In this document: in pieces, positions 15,479 through 22,985 of the stretch
Numbering within the stretch: position 1 is the first letter of the stretch
Layout: each line of letters starts with the position of its first letter
NCBI RefSeq assembly: GCF_001940455.1
Contig: NZ_MKQR01000011.1
Span: 233,262-297,261, forward strand
Length of the DNA stretch: 64,000 bases
DNA from: Actinokineospora bangkokensis
GTDB taxonomy: Bacteria > Actinomycetota > Actinomycetes > Mycobacteriales > Pseudonocardiaceae
Reading direction: 5' to 3'
Notes under the pieces: model-generated
What the model was told of the DNA's origin: nothing
Seen by the model: the letters and a program-made list of their open reading frames with translations, nothing else
The model's database searches: none
Made by a program: the position numbers and the translations under genes

Positions 15479-16036
15479 CTACCCGTGCGCGGTGGCGGCG
15501 GTCATGAGGCGGTCCGCGGCGATGGCGCAGAGGCCGCGGGTGGTGTCGGCGTCGACGGCGTGGGTGATGGCGCCCTCAAGGGTGAAGGTGGCGGCGGCGA
15601 CCTCGGCGACGCGGCGGTCGGCGGGGATGGGGTGCGGCAGGTTGGCGGCGAAGACCTGCTCCAGGGTGCGGTGGAAGCCGGTGTGCCACTCGTCGATGAC
15701 CGGGGAGACGGCGAGGCGGTTGTGCACCGTGGCGACGAGGTGCTTGACCGGGCGCAGGCGGTCGACGAGCCAGTGGAACTGCTCGGCCAGCGGCTCGGCC
15801 GTGACCGTCCCCAGCTCCGCCAGCAGGGTGTGCAGGTAGCGGTCGGCCACCGCGACGAGCAGGTCGTCCTTGTCCTGGAAGTACCAGTAGAGGGTGTTCG
15901 GGGCCACACCGGCGTGCTGTGCCAGCTTGCTCATCGAGGTCGCCTCGTAGCCGTCGCGCACCAACAACAGTGCGGCTGCCACCAGCAGCTCATCCCGTTT
16001 TTGTTCCTTCGGCACAAGCACGCGGTTTCGGGGCAC
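15479..16036 (-). CDS. TetR-family transcriptional regulator
   Basis: The protein has about 185 residues, taking GTG 16036 (GTG 16015 is also possible). The HTH region reads DELLVAAALLLVRDGYEATSMSKLAQHAGVAPNTLYWYF followed by DKDDLL, a textbook TetR domain. The ligand domain has a helix with HWLVDRLRPVKHLVATVHN. The gene is divergent from the hydrolase/FAH pair and is the likely repressor of it, through the inverted repeat at 16076-16094. Confidence 0.88.
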   Translation of the reverse strand: MPRNRVLVPKEQKRDELLVAAALLLVRDGYEATSMSKLAQHAGVAPNTLYWYFQDKDDLLVAVADRYLHTLLAELGTVTAEPLAEQFHWLVDRLRPVKHLVATVHNRLAVSPVIDEWHTGFHRTLEQVFAANLPHPIPADRRVAEVAAATFTLEGAITHAVDADTTRGLCAIAADRLMTAATAHG

Positions 16037-16075
16037 ACCCCATCTTGACAGGTGTTCCGGATGCCGCCAACCTCC

Positions 16076-16094
16076 TCTTGAACAGCAATCAAGA
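16076..16094. promoter_or_regulatory. Inverted repeat upstream of the hydrolase/FAH operon
   Basis: TCTTGA-ACAGCAA-TCAAGA has perfect 6-base arms and ends two bases before the AGGG ribosome site of ATG 16105. A further TCTTGA stands at 16043-16048, overlapping a TTGACA -35 box. This fits a TetR operator covering the transcription start. Confidence 0.55.
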
Positions 16095-16104
16095 AGGGTC
16101 ACCG

Positions 16105-17040
16105 ATGAGCGACGCTCCCCCGCGCAGCGACGTGCGCTTCACCTCCGGCGCCGACCGCTGCCACGCCTGGCTCTACCTGCCCACCCCCACCCCCGCCCCC
16201 GACGCGGGCGCGCCGCCGGTGGTGGTGATGGCGCACGGGCTCGGGGGCGTCAAGGCGCTGCGGCTCGCGGCGTTCGCCGAGCGGTTCCAGGCCGCGGGCT
16301 ACGCCTGCCTCGTCTTCGACTACCGGCACTTCGGCGACAGCGAGGGCCAGCCGCGCGAGCTGTTGAGCATCCGCCGCCAGCGCGAGGACTGGCACGCCGC
16401 GGTCGCCTTCGCCCGCTCGCTGCCCGAGGTCGACGGCGACCGGGTGGTGGTGTGGGGGACCTCGTTCGCGGGTGGGCACGCGATCACCACCGCCGCCGAG
16501 GACGCCGACGTGGTGGCGGCGATCGCCCAGTGCCCGTTCACCGACGGCTTCGCCTCGGCGCGCACCATCTCGCCGCTGGCCACGGTGCGCGTGGGGTTCG
16601 CGGCCTTCGCGGACCACCTCGCGCGGCTGCTGCGCCGCCCGCCGGTGCGGGTCAAGGTGGCCGGGCGCCCCGGCGAGGTCGCGCTGATGAACGCGCCCGA
16701 CGCGCTCGACGGCATCCACGAGCTGCTCAAGGCCTCCGACCTCACCGAGGACGAGTACCCCGACGAGGTGCCCGCCCGGGTCGCCCTGGAGATCCCCCTG
16801 CACAGGCCGGGCCGCGCCGCGAGCCGCGTCCGCTGCCCGATCCTGTTCTCGGTGTGCGACGGCGACACCGTCGCCCCGCCCCGCGCCACCCTCCGCCACG
16901 CGGCCAAGGCACCGCGGGGTGAGGTGATCCGCTACCCCGCCGGGCACTTCGACATCTACACCGGCGAGCCCTTCGAGGCGGTCGTGGCGGACCAGCTCCG
17001 GTTCCTCACCACCCACGTCCCCCCGCGGACAGCGCCGTGA
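16105..17040 (+). CDS. Alpha/beta hydrolase (Xaa-Pro dipeptidyl-peptidase/S15-like family)
   Basis: The 311-residue protein starts at ATG 16105. The fold motifs are VVVMAHGLGGVKALRL (oxyanion loop), FDYRHFGDSEG, the nucleophile elbow VVWGTSFAGGH (G-T-S-F-A, Ser in the usual place), the acid in SVCDGDTVAP and the His in YPAGHFDIY. There is no signal peptide, so it is cytoplasmic. It overlaps the FAH gene by GTGA, and the pair may degrade an aromatic or dicarbonyl compound. Confidence 0.85.
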   Translation: MSDAPPRSDVRFTSGADRCHAWLYLPTPTPAPDAGAPPVVVMAHGLGGVKALRLAAFAERFQAAGYACLVFDYRHFGDSEGQPRELLSIRRQREDWHAAVAFARSLPEVDGDRVVVWGTSFAGGHAITTAAEDADVVAAIAQCPFTDGFASARTISPLATVRVGFAAFADHLARLLRRPPVRVKVAGRPGEVALMNAPDALDGIHELLKASDLTEDEYPDEVPARVALEIPLHRPGRAASRVRCPILFSVCDGDTVAPPRATLRHAAKAPRGEVIRYPAGHFDIYTGEPFEAVVADQLRFLTTHVPPRTAP

Positions 17041-17927
17041 AGCTGCGCAGGCTCCCCACGCCCCAGGGGCCCGCGCTGCACCGGTTCGACGACGGCGAGT
17101 GGGTGCCGCACGACGACGCCACACCGCTCGGCGGCGAACCCTTCGCCCCCGGCTGGATGAGCCGCGCGGAGTCGCAGGGCACGGCGCTGCTGCCGTTCCA
17201 GCCGCTGTCCTTCCGCGACGCGATGCTCTACGAGCAGCACAACATCGACGCCTCGCGCGGGCTCCTGCGCCGCTTCCACCCCGGCGTGCACCGGCTCACC
17301 TCGGTGGTGGAGAAGGTCACGCGCAGGCCCTTCCCCGCCTTCAAGCCGCGCCCGCTGTTCTACCGGCAGCCGGTGTACTACATGGCCAACCACCTGGCGT
17401 TCGTGCCTTCCGGGACCCCGGTGGCCACCCCGTCCTACTCGACGGCGCTGGACTTCGAGCTGGAGCTCGGCTTCGTGCTCGCCCGGCCCCTGCACAACGC
17501 CACCGCGGCGGAGGCCGAGGCGGCCATCGGCGCGTTCGTCCTGGTCAACGACTTCTCCGCGCGCGACGTCCAGCGGGCGGAGATGACGAGCCTGTTCGGC
17601 CCGCAGAAGGCCAAGCACTTCGCCAACTCGATGTCCGAGACCGCCGTCACCGCCGAGGAGGTGCTGCCCCGCGTCGACGGCCTCACCGGCTCGGTCCGGA
17701 TCAACGGCGAGACCGTCAGCCGGGTGTCGAGCGCGGGCATGCGGTGGTCACCGGGGGAAGTCCTCGCCCACCTGTCCCGCGACGAACACCTCCACCCCGG
17801 CGAGCTGATCGCCACCGGCACCCTCCCCGGCGGCAGCGGCATGGAGACCGGCCACTGGCTCTCCCCGGGCGACGACCTCACCCTCACCCTGGACGGCATC
17901 GGTGAGGTCCACCACCGGATCCTCTGA
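17037..17927 (+). CDS. Fumarylacetoacetate hydrolase (FAH)-family protein
   Basis: The 296-residue protein starts with GTG overlapping the TGA of the hydrolase. Metal-binding and catalytic motifs of the FAH fold are present: LDFELELGFVLARP (Glu pair), FVLVNDFSARDVQR (Asp), GPQKAKHFANSMSETAV, and GELIATGTLPGGSGME near the end. Members cleave C-C bonds of fumarylacetoacetate, acylpyruvates or related 1,3-diketones, using Mg or Ca. Coupling to an alpha/beta hydrolase under a TetR repressor suggests a catabolic cassette; the substrate is not evident. Confidence 0.9.
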   Translation: MKLRRLPTPQGPALHRFDDGEWVPHDDATPLGGEPFAPGWMSRAESQGTALLPFQPLSFRDAMLYEQHNIDASRGLLRRFHPGVHRLTSVVEKVTRRPFPAFKPRPLFYRQPVYYMANHLAFVPSGTPVATPSYSTALDFELELGFVLARPLHNATAAEAEAAIGAFVLVNDFSARDVQRAEMTSLFGPQKAKHFANSMSETAVTAEEVLPRVDGLTGSVRINGETVSRVSSAGMRWSPGEVLAHLSRDEHLHPGELIATGTLPGGSGMETGHWLSPGDDLTLTLDGIGEVHHRIL

Positions 17928-18320
17928 GCCTGCTCACGGCCCGGACGCTGCGCAGGGCCGCTGACCGCAGGTCTCGTCAAGGACGGCGCGGATCACGTGG
18001 CGGGCGTTGGTCGCCCTCGCCGGCTTGCTGGTTCGGTAGCACGGCTGGGCGATCAACGCCTGCGAAAGCGTCCGGGACCTGCCGCGCAACTACAGGGCGT
18101 CGTCGGCACCGAGCGTCCCGGAAGACCACCCGGGCGGGCGGGGGCAGGAGGTTCCACGTCGGGAACGGGTCGCCAGCGGGGTCGCCCATCCCGCCCCACC
18201 CGTCGGCGTCCAGGCGGAGCAGGTGTGCCGCTGGTCTGCCAGCGGTGGAAGATCCCCTCGGGGTTGGCGGCGAACACCTCCAGCCGTTGACATGCGCACA
18301 TCGCGATGCTTTGGTAAGTC
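17928..18320. other. Gene-free stretch of about 390 bases, possibly gene debris
   Basis: No gene is supported. The minus strand contains short stretches that read like protein (for example around 18130-18230 and 17980-18060) in different frames and without a family match. They could be the worn remains of a lost gene. The right end carries the ArsR promoter: TTGACA at 18287-18292 and the palindrome at 18299. Confidence 0.4.
18299..18308. promoter_or_regulatory. Palindrome CATCGCGATG in the arsR-type promoter
   Basis: The exact 10-base palindrome lies 6 bases after a TTGACA box and 12 bases before the ATG at 18321. The half-site CATCG/CGATG recurs in the palindrome at 18696-18711, so both are probably bound by the ArsR-type regulator encoded at 18321. 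Confidence 0.5.
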
Positions 18321-18605
18321 ATGATCAACTCCGCGGCGCAGGACGTGGCCGAGGCGTTGCGGGCCGCGGGGTCGCCGGTGCGGATCGAGGTGTTGCGGCG
18401 TTTGGCCCGGGGGGCTGCCACGGTGTCGGAGTTGGTCGCGGACTTGGGCATCTCCCAGCCGTTGACGTCGCACCACCTCGGAGTGCTGCGCTCTGCGGGG
18501 TTGGTGACGGCCAGTCGTTCGGGGCGGGTGGTCACCTATCGGATCGCCGATGGCCCGTTGGCCAGATCGCTTGCCGAGTTGGTGCGCCAGCAGGTCGCGG
18601 ACTGA
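18321..18605 (+). CDS. ArsR/SmtB-family winged-helix regulator
   Basis: The 94-residue protein begins at ATG 18321. It is nearly all winged helix: AEALRAAGSPVRIEVLRRLARGAATVSEL, recognition helix ISQPLTSHHLGVLRSAGL and wing VTASRSGRVVTYRIAD. The usual ArsR Cys-x-Cys metal site is absent. Metal sensing, if any, would use the His pair in the recognition helix or the C-terminal helix. The downstream gene encodes a His-rich metal-binding protein, which suggests zinc, cobalt or nickel control. Confidence 0.88.
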   Translation: MINSAAQDVAEALRAAGSPVRIEVLRRLARGAATVSELVADLGISQPLTSHHLGVLRSAGLVTASRSGRVVTYRIADGPLARSLAELVRQQVAD

Positions 18606-18695
18606 CCTCAAACGGCCTGCGCGCACCCACCGAGCACCCTTCGCCCACCCATTGCACACCCGCCGTGACCTGCGGTGACATCGCCTCCTCGGTTT

Positions 18696-18711
18696 GCGAT
18701 GAATACATCGC
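18696..18711. promoter_or_regulatory. Palindrome GCGATG-AATA-CATCGC in the promoter of the His-rich protein gene
   Basis: The arms are perfect 6-base inverse copies and share CGATG/CATCG with the palindrome upstream of the ArsR gene. The site lies between a TTGCGA -35-like box (18694-18699) and a T-rich -10 region near 18717, 44 bases before ATG 18755. This is a classic repressor position. Confidence 0.6.
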
Positions 18712-18754
18712 CATGTTTTTATGCGTTGACTGATCACAGCGAAGGAGCACGGCG

Positions 18755-19051
18755 ATGACCACCGCCCACACCGAGCACCCGGCCCACGCCCACCACCACG
18801 GCGAGGGGTGCGGCCACGTCGCGGTCCCGCACGGCGACCACGTGGACTACTCCCACGACGGGCACCTGCACCGCGGGCACGACGGTCACTGGGACGAGTG
18901 CGAGGCGGCCGAGCACACCCCGCACGAGCACGCCGACCACACGCACGGCGAGGGGTGCGGCCACGTCGCGGTCCCGCACGGCGACCACGTGGACTACATC
19001 CACGACGGCCACCGCCACGCCACCCACGACGACCACTACGACGACCACTGA
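18755..19051 (+). CDS. Histidine-rich metal-binding protein with two internal repeats
   Basis: The 98-residue protein starts at ATG 18755 behind AAGGAG. It is extraordinarily rich in His and Asp, with few hydrophobic residues. Two near-identical units (about residues 15-45 and 64-94) each contain GEGCGHVAVPHGDHVDY followed by HDGHxH. Such proteins act as cytosolic zinc or nickel buffers or chaperones. No membrane segment is present. The upstream ArsR regulator and the shared palindromes indicate metal-dependent expression. Confidence 0.82.
   Translation: MTTAHTEHPAHAHHHGEGCGHVAVPHGDHVDYSHDGHLHRGHDGHWDECEAAEHTPHEHADHTHGEGCGHVAVPHGDHVDYIHDGHRHATHDDHYDDH
18797..18850 (+). repeat. 54-base direct repeat, copy 1
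   Basis: This 54-base segment is identical base for base to 18944-18997, with a period of 147 bases. It encodes HGEGCGHVAVPHGDHVDY in both copies. Identity even at third positions means the duplication is recent or kept by gene conversion. Confidence 0.85.
18944..18997 (+). repeat. 54-base direct repeat, copy 2
   Basis: This is the second identical copy of the segment at 18797-18850, inside the same His-rich gene and in the same frame. Confidence 0.85.
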
Positions 19052-19059
19052 ACCCGAGC

Positions 19060-19076
19060 GCGCGTCGTCGACGCGC
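19060..19076. terminator. Short hairpin after the His-rich protein gene
   Basis: GCGCGTC-GTC-GACGCGC forms a 7-bp stem nine bases after the stop at 19051. It sits between two convergent genes (the other ends at 19109) and could stop transcription from either side. Confidence 0.45.
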
Positions 19077-19108
19077 ACCCGGGGGCAGGGCGGTGGGCGT
19101 GGGGTTGG

Positions 19109-20572
19109 TCAGCCTTCCGAGGGGCAGGTGGCGCCTGGGGCGGGGAGGGCTCCTTCGGTGAGGTAGGCGGCGATGGCGGTGCGGGCGCAGGAGGAGTGGA
19201 GGACGGTGGTGTGGCCGTCCTGGTCCGCGACGAGCAACCGGCTGCCCTCGATCGCGCGCTGGACCGACTGGGCCCACACCAGGGGCGTGGAGGCGTCGTG
19301 GGTGGTGCTCAGCAGGAGGATGGGCGGGGCGCCGGTGACGCGCAGGGGGTGGGGCGGGTTCTGGGGTGGGATGGGCCAGCCCGCGCAGCCGCTGGTCCAG
19401 TCCCAGAACTCGGTGTGGCGCCAGGTGTGGGGGGCGGCCAGGCGGACTTCCGCGGCCCGGGCGGCGAGGTCGGTCCAGCCGCGCAGGTCCGGGGGAAAGT
19501 CGTGGCAGCCGACGGTGCGGTAGGCGGGGTAGCCCTGGTCGAGGGAGGCGGCGTGGGTGGCCAGGGCTGAGGCGTCGGCGGTGGCCAGCGCGGTGCCCAG
19601 GTCGGTCCAGGCGTAGCGGGCGATGAGGTGGCCGAAGACGCCTTCCGCGGCCTCGACGGCGGTGAGGGGCCTGCCGAGTTCGGGGGCGACGAGTTCGCCG
19701 CGCTCGGCGGCGGCCAGGACGGCGTCGTAGCGGGCGACGACGTCCTGGCCGTGCAGGGCGCAGCCGGGGTCGGCGGTGCACCAGGACGCGAAGCGGTGCA
19801 GGGCGTCCTCGGTGGCGCGGGCCTCGTCGAGGGCGGCCTGGTGGGTGGAGCGGCTGTGGTCGAACAGGCCGTCGAGCACCATCGCCCGCACCCGGTGGGG
19901 GTAGGCCTCGGCGTAGCGCTGGCCGATCTCGGTGCCGTAGGACATGCCGACCCAGGAGATGCGCCGCTCCCCGAGCGCGGCCCGGATCCGCTCGACGTCG
20001 GCGACGACGGAGGCGGTGTCGACGTGGTCGATGACCGGCCCGGTCGCGGCCCGGCACCGCTCCCCCGCCGCGGTGTTGACCCGCGTCAGCGCGGCGTACT
20101 CGGCCGGGGTCGAGGGGAAGGTGCTGACCGCCGGGTCGCGCAGCGGCGAGGGGCAGCGGACGGGCGCGCTGCGCCCGATGCCGCGCGGGTCGAAGCTCAC
20201 CAGGTCGAACCGCTCGTGCAGCACGCCCAGCTCGGGGCTGTCCGACAGCGAGGGCCCGTAGGCGATCCCGTCGACGCCGGAGGCACCCGGTCCGCCGAAG
20301 TTCAGCACCACCGACCCGATGCGCCTGCTCGGATCGGTGGCCGGGATCCGCGCCAGCGCGAGGTCGATCGTGGCCCCGCCGGGGTGGGCGTGGTCCAGTG
20401 GCACGGTGAGGGTGGCGCACTGGGCCTCGGGCGCGGCGTCACCCGGGCAGGCCGCCCACGCGAGGACGGGTGGCCCGGTCGTCTGCGCGGCGGACGACCC
20501 GGCGACCACCGCGGCCGCGGCGAGGACGAGGCACACGACCGCGGTGGCGCGGCGCAGCATGCTGGTGACCAT
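19109..20572 (-). CDS. Secreted alpha/beta-hydrolase peptidase (tripeptidyl aminopeptidase, S33/SlpD-E type)
   Basis: The protein has about 487 residues; ATG 20572 or 20560 is the start. A Sec signal peptide (VVCLVLAAAAVVAGSSAA) is followed by the family pattern: CATLTVPLDHAHPGGATIDLALARIPA, VVLNFGGPGASG, FDLVSFDPRGIGRSAPVRC, the nucleophile motif WVGMSYGTEIGQRYAE, a lid region, and the C-terminal TAP-like part PILLLSTTHDASTPL (acid) and DGHTTVL (His) with Cys pairs. Streptomyces homologues remove N-terminal tripeptides outside the cell. The gene stands alone on the minus strand. Confidence 0.92.
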   Translation of the reverse strand: MVTSMLRRATAVVCLVLAAAAVVAGSSAAQTTGPPVLAWAACPGDAAPEAQCATLTVPLDHAHPGGATIDLALARIPATDPSRRIGSVVLNFGGPGASGVDGIAYGPSLSDSPELGVLHERFDLVSFDPRGIGRSAPVRCPSPLRDPAVSTFPSTPAEYAALTRVNTAAGERCRAATGPVIDHVDTASVVADVERIRAALGERRISWVGMSYGTEIGQRYAEAYPHRVRAMVLDGLFDHSRSTHQAALDEARATEDALHRFASWCTADPGCALHGQDVVARYDAVLAAAERGELVAPELGRPLTAVEAAEGVFGHLIARYAWTDLGTALATADASALATHAASLDQGYPAYRTVGCHDFPPDLRGWTDLAARAAEVRLAAPHTWRHTEFWDWTSGCAGWPIPPQNPPHPLRVTGAPPILLLSTTHDASTPLVWAQSVQRAIEGSRLLVADQDGHTTVLHSSCARTAIAAYLTEGALPAPGATCPSEG

Positions 20573-21005
20573 TCTTCCCACTCCCGCAACGGTTCGCGCC
20601 CAGGTGGCGCCTGACGGGACCGAGTAAAGCCGCACGCCCGAATCCCTGCAAACGCCCATCCACAGGGGCATCACCCAGTGGACAACGCCACCGTCGTGTG
20701 CCGGGCGCCGCGATCACCGGCAACCGCGTCACGCGACTGTCCACACCCACCACCCCGGGGGGAATCCTTCGAGTCGATCACCACCGGGCAACGACCCCCG
20801 CTCGACCAGGTCTCGACCGGGCCAGGAAAAGGCGAGCCGAGCGCGGTCCGAAGTGGTCAGCGCGACACGCGTTACCGTCGTGTTTCCAGCGCGGTCAGGG
20901 GGAGTAATGCTGTTGGGGTGATTGGCAATGCTGGTGCTGGGGTCGATGGCGACGTTCGCCGTCTGGATTCCTTCGGCGATCCCGCCTTGGACAGGCAGAC
21001 CAAGC
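20573..21005. other. Intergenic region of about 430 bases
   Basis: No supported gene was found. The left part is the promoter of the minus-strand peptidase. The stretch 20875-21000 has some reading potential on the plus strand (including an ATG at 20928), but it has neither a family match nor the strong third-position bias of real genes here. Nothing else was recognised. Confidence 0.4.
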
Positions 21006-21686
21006 TCACTGTGGCGGCCGCACGGGAGCCGGTCCACGCGGAACCGGCGGCGCGGTGAGCCCGCCGACGAGCAGCCGCACCAGGGTCTCGGCCACGTCCT
21101 CGACCGGTTGCCGGTGGTCGTCCAGGCACCACTCGTGCGCCAGGCCGTTGAGCGCGCCGATGAACGCGACCAGCATCGGCATCGGGTCCTGCGGCGGCAG
21201 CGCGCCCGACTCGATGACGGCGGCGACCTCCACCGAGAGCATCCTGGCCCAGCGCAACCGCCGCTCCCGCCGCTCCCGCTCGACCTCGTCGCTGACGCCG
21301 ACGACCTCCAGGAACGCCACGCGGGCCCGGCGGGTGTCGGCGGCGGTGCTGCGCAGGTAGGCGGTGATGGCGGCCCTGATGCGCTGCGGGGCGGGGTCGG
21401 CGGCGGACCCGGCCAGCTCGGCGGCCACCGCGCGGGCGGCCTCGTCGTTGATGCGGTCGTAGAGGGCGAACAGCAGGGCCTCGCGGTTGGCGAACTCCTG
21501 GTAGAGCTGCCTGCTGGACAGGCCCGCGTGCTCGCACAGGTCGCTGACGGAGGTCGCGGCGCGGCCGCGGGTGCCGAACAGCTCCAGCGCGGCGGCGAGC
21601 AGCCGCTCCCTGCGGTCGGCGCTGCGCTCGGCGGCGGACCGGCTGCGGTAGGTGCGCCCGGTCGCGCCACCGGTCGATCCGCCCAC
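21006..21686 (-). CDS. TetR-family transcriptional regulator
   Basis: The 226-residue protein starts at GTG 21686 with GAGGAG two bases ahead. The HTH domain (residues ~25-75) reads RLLAAALELFGTRGRAATSVSDLCEHAGLSSRQLYQEFANREALL. The effector domain includes LSVEVAAVIESGALPPQDPMPMLVAFIGALNGLAHEW, typical of regulators of drug or fatty-acid genes. It is divergent from a PucR gene that precedes a secreted lipase, and may control that block. Confidence 0.88.
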   Translation of the reverse strand: MGGSTGGATGRTYRSRSAAERSADRRERLLAAALELFGTRGRAATSVSDLCEHAGLSSRQLYQEFANREALLFALYDRINDEAARAVAAELAGSAADPAPQRIRAAITAYLRSTAADTRRARVAFLEVVGVSDEVERERRERRLRWARMLSVEVAAVIESGALPPQDPMPMLVAFIGALNGLAHEWCLDDHRQPVEDVAETLVRLLVGGLTAPPVPRGPAPVRPPQ

Positions 21687-21738
21687 GGCTCCTCCTCGCG
21701 CTTGCCCCGACCACAGCCGCCTGATCTGAAAACAGCAT

Positions 21739-21773
21739 TGTCACTTGACCGGGCCGCCGCTACCTTACAAGTG
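21739..21773 (+). promoter_or_regulatory. Promoter with CACTTG/CAAGTG half-sites between TetR and PucR genes
   Basis: TTGTCA (21739-21744) and TACCTT (21761-21766) are spaced by 16 bases and point to the PucR gene. CACTTG (21742-21747) and CAAGTG (21768-21773) are inverse copies bracketing the -10 element. Either regulator could bind; the assignment is from position only. Confidence 0.4.
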
Positions 21774-21818
21774 GTCGGCAGCGGTCCCGGGCCCCGCGCT
21801 GCCACCGAGACCGAGGTG

Positions 21819-22862
21819 GTGACGCCGGTGCACTCCCCCCGCGAGCGGCCGGACGGGCGGTTGCAGACCGAGCTGAGCCAGCGGGTCGAGCTGCTGCTCG
21901 CCACGGCGGGCGACCGCGCGGCCCGGCAGCGGGCGCTGGCGGCGCTGCGCGAGTCGGGGCGCCGGGCGGCGCTGGAGTCGTGGGACCTGCGCACCCTGCG
22001 GTTGACCATGCGCCGCTCCGCGCGGGCGGCGCTGCGCGCGGTGGCCGCGCGCACCGGCGCCGACGGCGACGACCTGGGCCGGTTGGCCGAGGCCCTGCTG
22101 ATGAGCCACGGCGACATCACCGACGCCCTGGCCGAGGGCTTCCACAGCGCGACGGCGGGCCCGGTGGGCAACCCCGCGCGCGACCGGCTGGTGGACCTGC
22201 TGCTGCACCGCGCGCCGACCCCGGTGGAGCTGGCGGAGGCGGCGGCCGAGGCCGGGTGGCGGGTGCCGACCGCCCTCGTCGCGGTGCACCTGACCCCGCG
22301 CGGCCCGAGCGCCGGGGACGCCCCGGTGGGGTTGCCCGACGACGTGCTGGTGCGGGCGCTGCGGTCCGAGGCGCTCCTCGTGGTGCCGGACCCGGGCGCC
22401 CGCCTGGAGCGGTTGACCCGCCACCTGGTGCCGTCGTGGCGGGTGGCCGTGGGGTCGGCCGTGGCGCCGGAGCGGGCGTCGGCCTCGCTGCGCCAAGCCC
22501 GCGACCTGGCGCGGTTGATGCGCGCGGGCGTCGCTGACGCGGACTGCGCGCGGGTGGAGGACAACCTGGCCGCGCTGATGGTGCTGCGCGATCCCGAGCT
22601 GTCCGAAGCGATCGAGCGCGTCCGGCTGACCCCGCTGGACGCGGTGGACGACGCGGCGGGCCTGCGCCTGGCCCAGACGCTGCTGGCGTGGTTGCAGTGC
22701 GGGGGCAACACCGCGGCCGCTGGGCGGTTGCTCAACGTGCACCCGCAGACGATCCGCTATCGCATGCGCAGGCTGGAGGAGCTGTTCGGCGACGACCTCG
22801 ACGACCCCGAACTGCGGTGGGAGCTGGAGGCCGCGCTGCGGTCGCGGTTGAGCCGGAGCTGA
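21819..22862 (+). CDS. PucR-family transcriptional regulator
   Basis: The protein has about 347 residues, taking GTG 21819 behind CCGAGG; GTG 21816 and 21828 are alternatives. A helical N-terminal section is followed by a middle segment (AAAEAGWRVPTALVAVH) and a GGDEF-like stretch (GSAVAPERASASLRQARDLARLM). The C-terminal PucR/CdaR helix-turn-helix is LLAWLQCGGNTAAAGRLLNVHPQTIRYRMRRLEELFGDDLDDP. The lipase gene 123 bases downstream is the likely target. This repeats the PucR-plus-lipase pairing at the left edge of the window. Confidence 0.88.
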   Translation: MTPVHSPRERPDGRLQTELSQRVELLLATAGDRAARQRALAALRESGRRAALESWDLRTLRLTMRRSARAALRAVAARTGADGDDLGRLAEALLMSHGDITDALAEGFHSATAGPVGNPARDRLVDLLLHRAPTPVELAEAAAEAGWRVPTALVAVHLTPRGPSAGDAPVGLPDDVLVRALRSEALLVVPDPGARLERLTRHLVPSWRVAVGSAVAPERASASLRQARDLARLMRAGVADADCARVEDNLAALMVLRDPELSEAIERVRLTPLDAVDDAAGLRLAQTLLAWLQCGGNTAAAGRLLNVHPQTIRYRMRRLEELFGDDLDDPELRWELEAALRSRLSRS

Positions 22863-22872
22863 GGTTTGTCCT

Positions 22873-22891
22873 CCCGGGACCAAATCCCGGG
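22873..22891. terminator. Hairpin between the PucR and lipase genes
   Basis: CCCGGGA-CCAAA-TCCCGGG is a 7-bp stem with a 5-base loop, ten bases after the PucR stop. It may end the PucR transcript. Because it also lies in the leader or promoter of the lipase gene, an operator role is possible too. Confidence 0.45.
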
Positions 22892-22985
22892 CCCGCGTGT
22901 TGTCCTGGTGCCTAACGCAACCCCGACCGCGGTAGCAGACTGCTCGCACGGGAACACCCCGCGTCCTTTCACAACGAGGTGAACC

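Noticed and set aside
16105..17927. Homogentisate/tyrosine degradation pathway because of the FAH gene
   Set aside because: No homogentisate dioxygenase or maleylacetoacetate isomerase lies nearby, and the partner is an alpha/beta hydrolase; only a generic FAH-family role is supported.
20677..20745. AGTGGACAA and CTGTCCACA, resembling DnaA boxes
   Set aside because: Each differs from TTGTCCACA by one or two bases, there are only two, and no dnaA, gyrB or AT-rich element is nearby; chance is likely.
20922..21057. Short plus-strand frame starting MAMLVLGSMATF
   Set aside because: No stop before it runs into the antisense of the TetR gene, no family match and weak codon bias; treated as intergenic.
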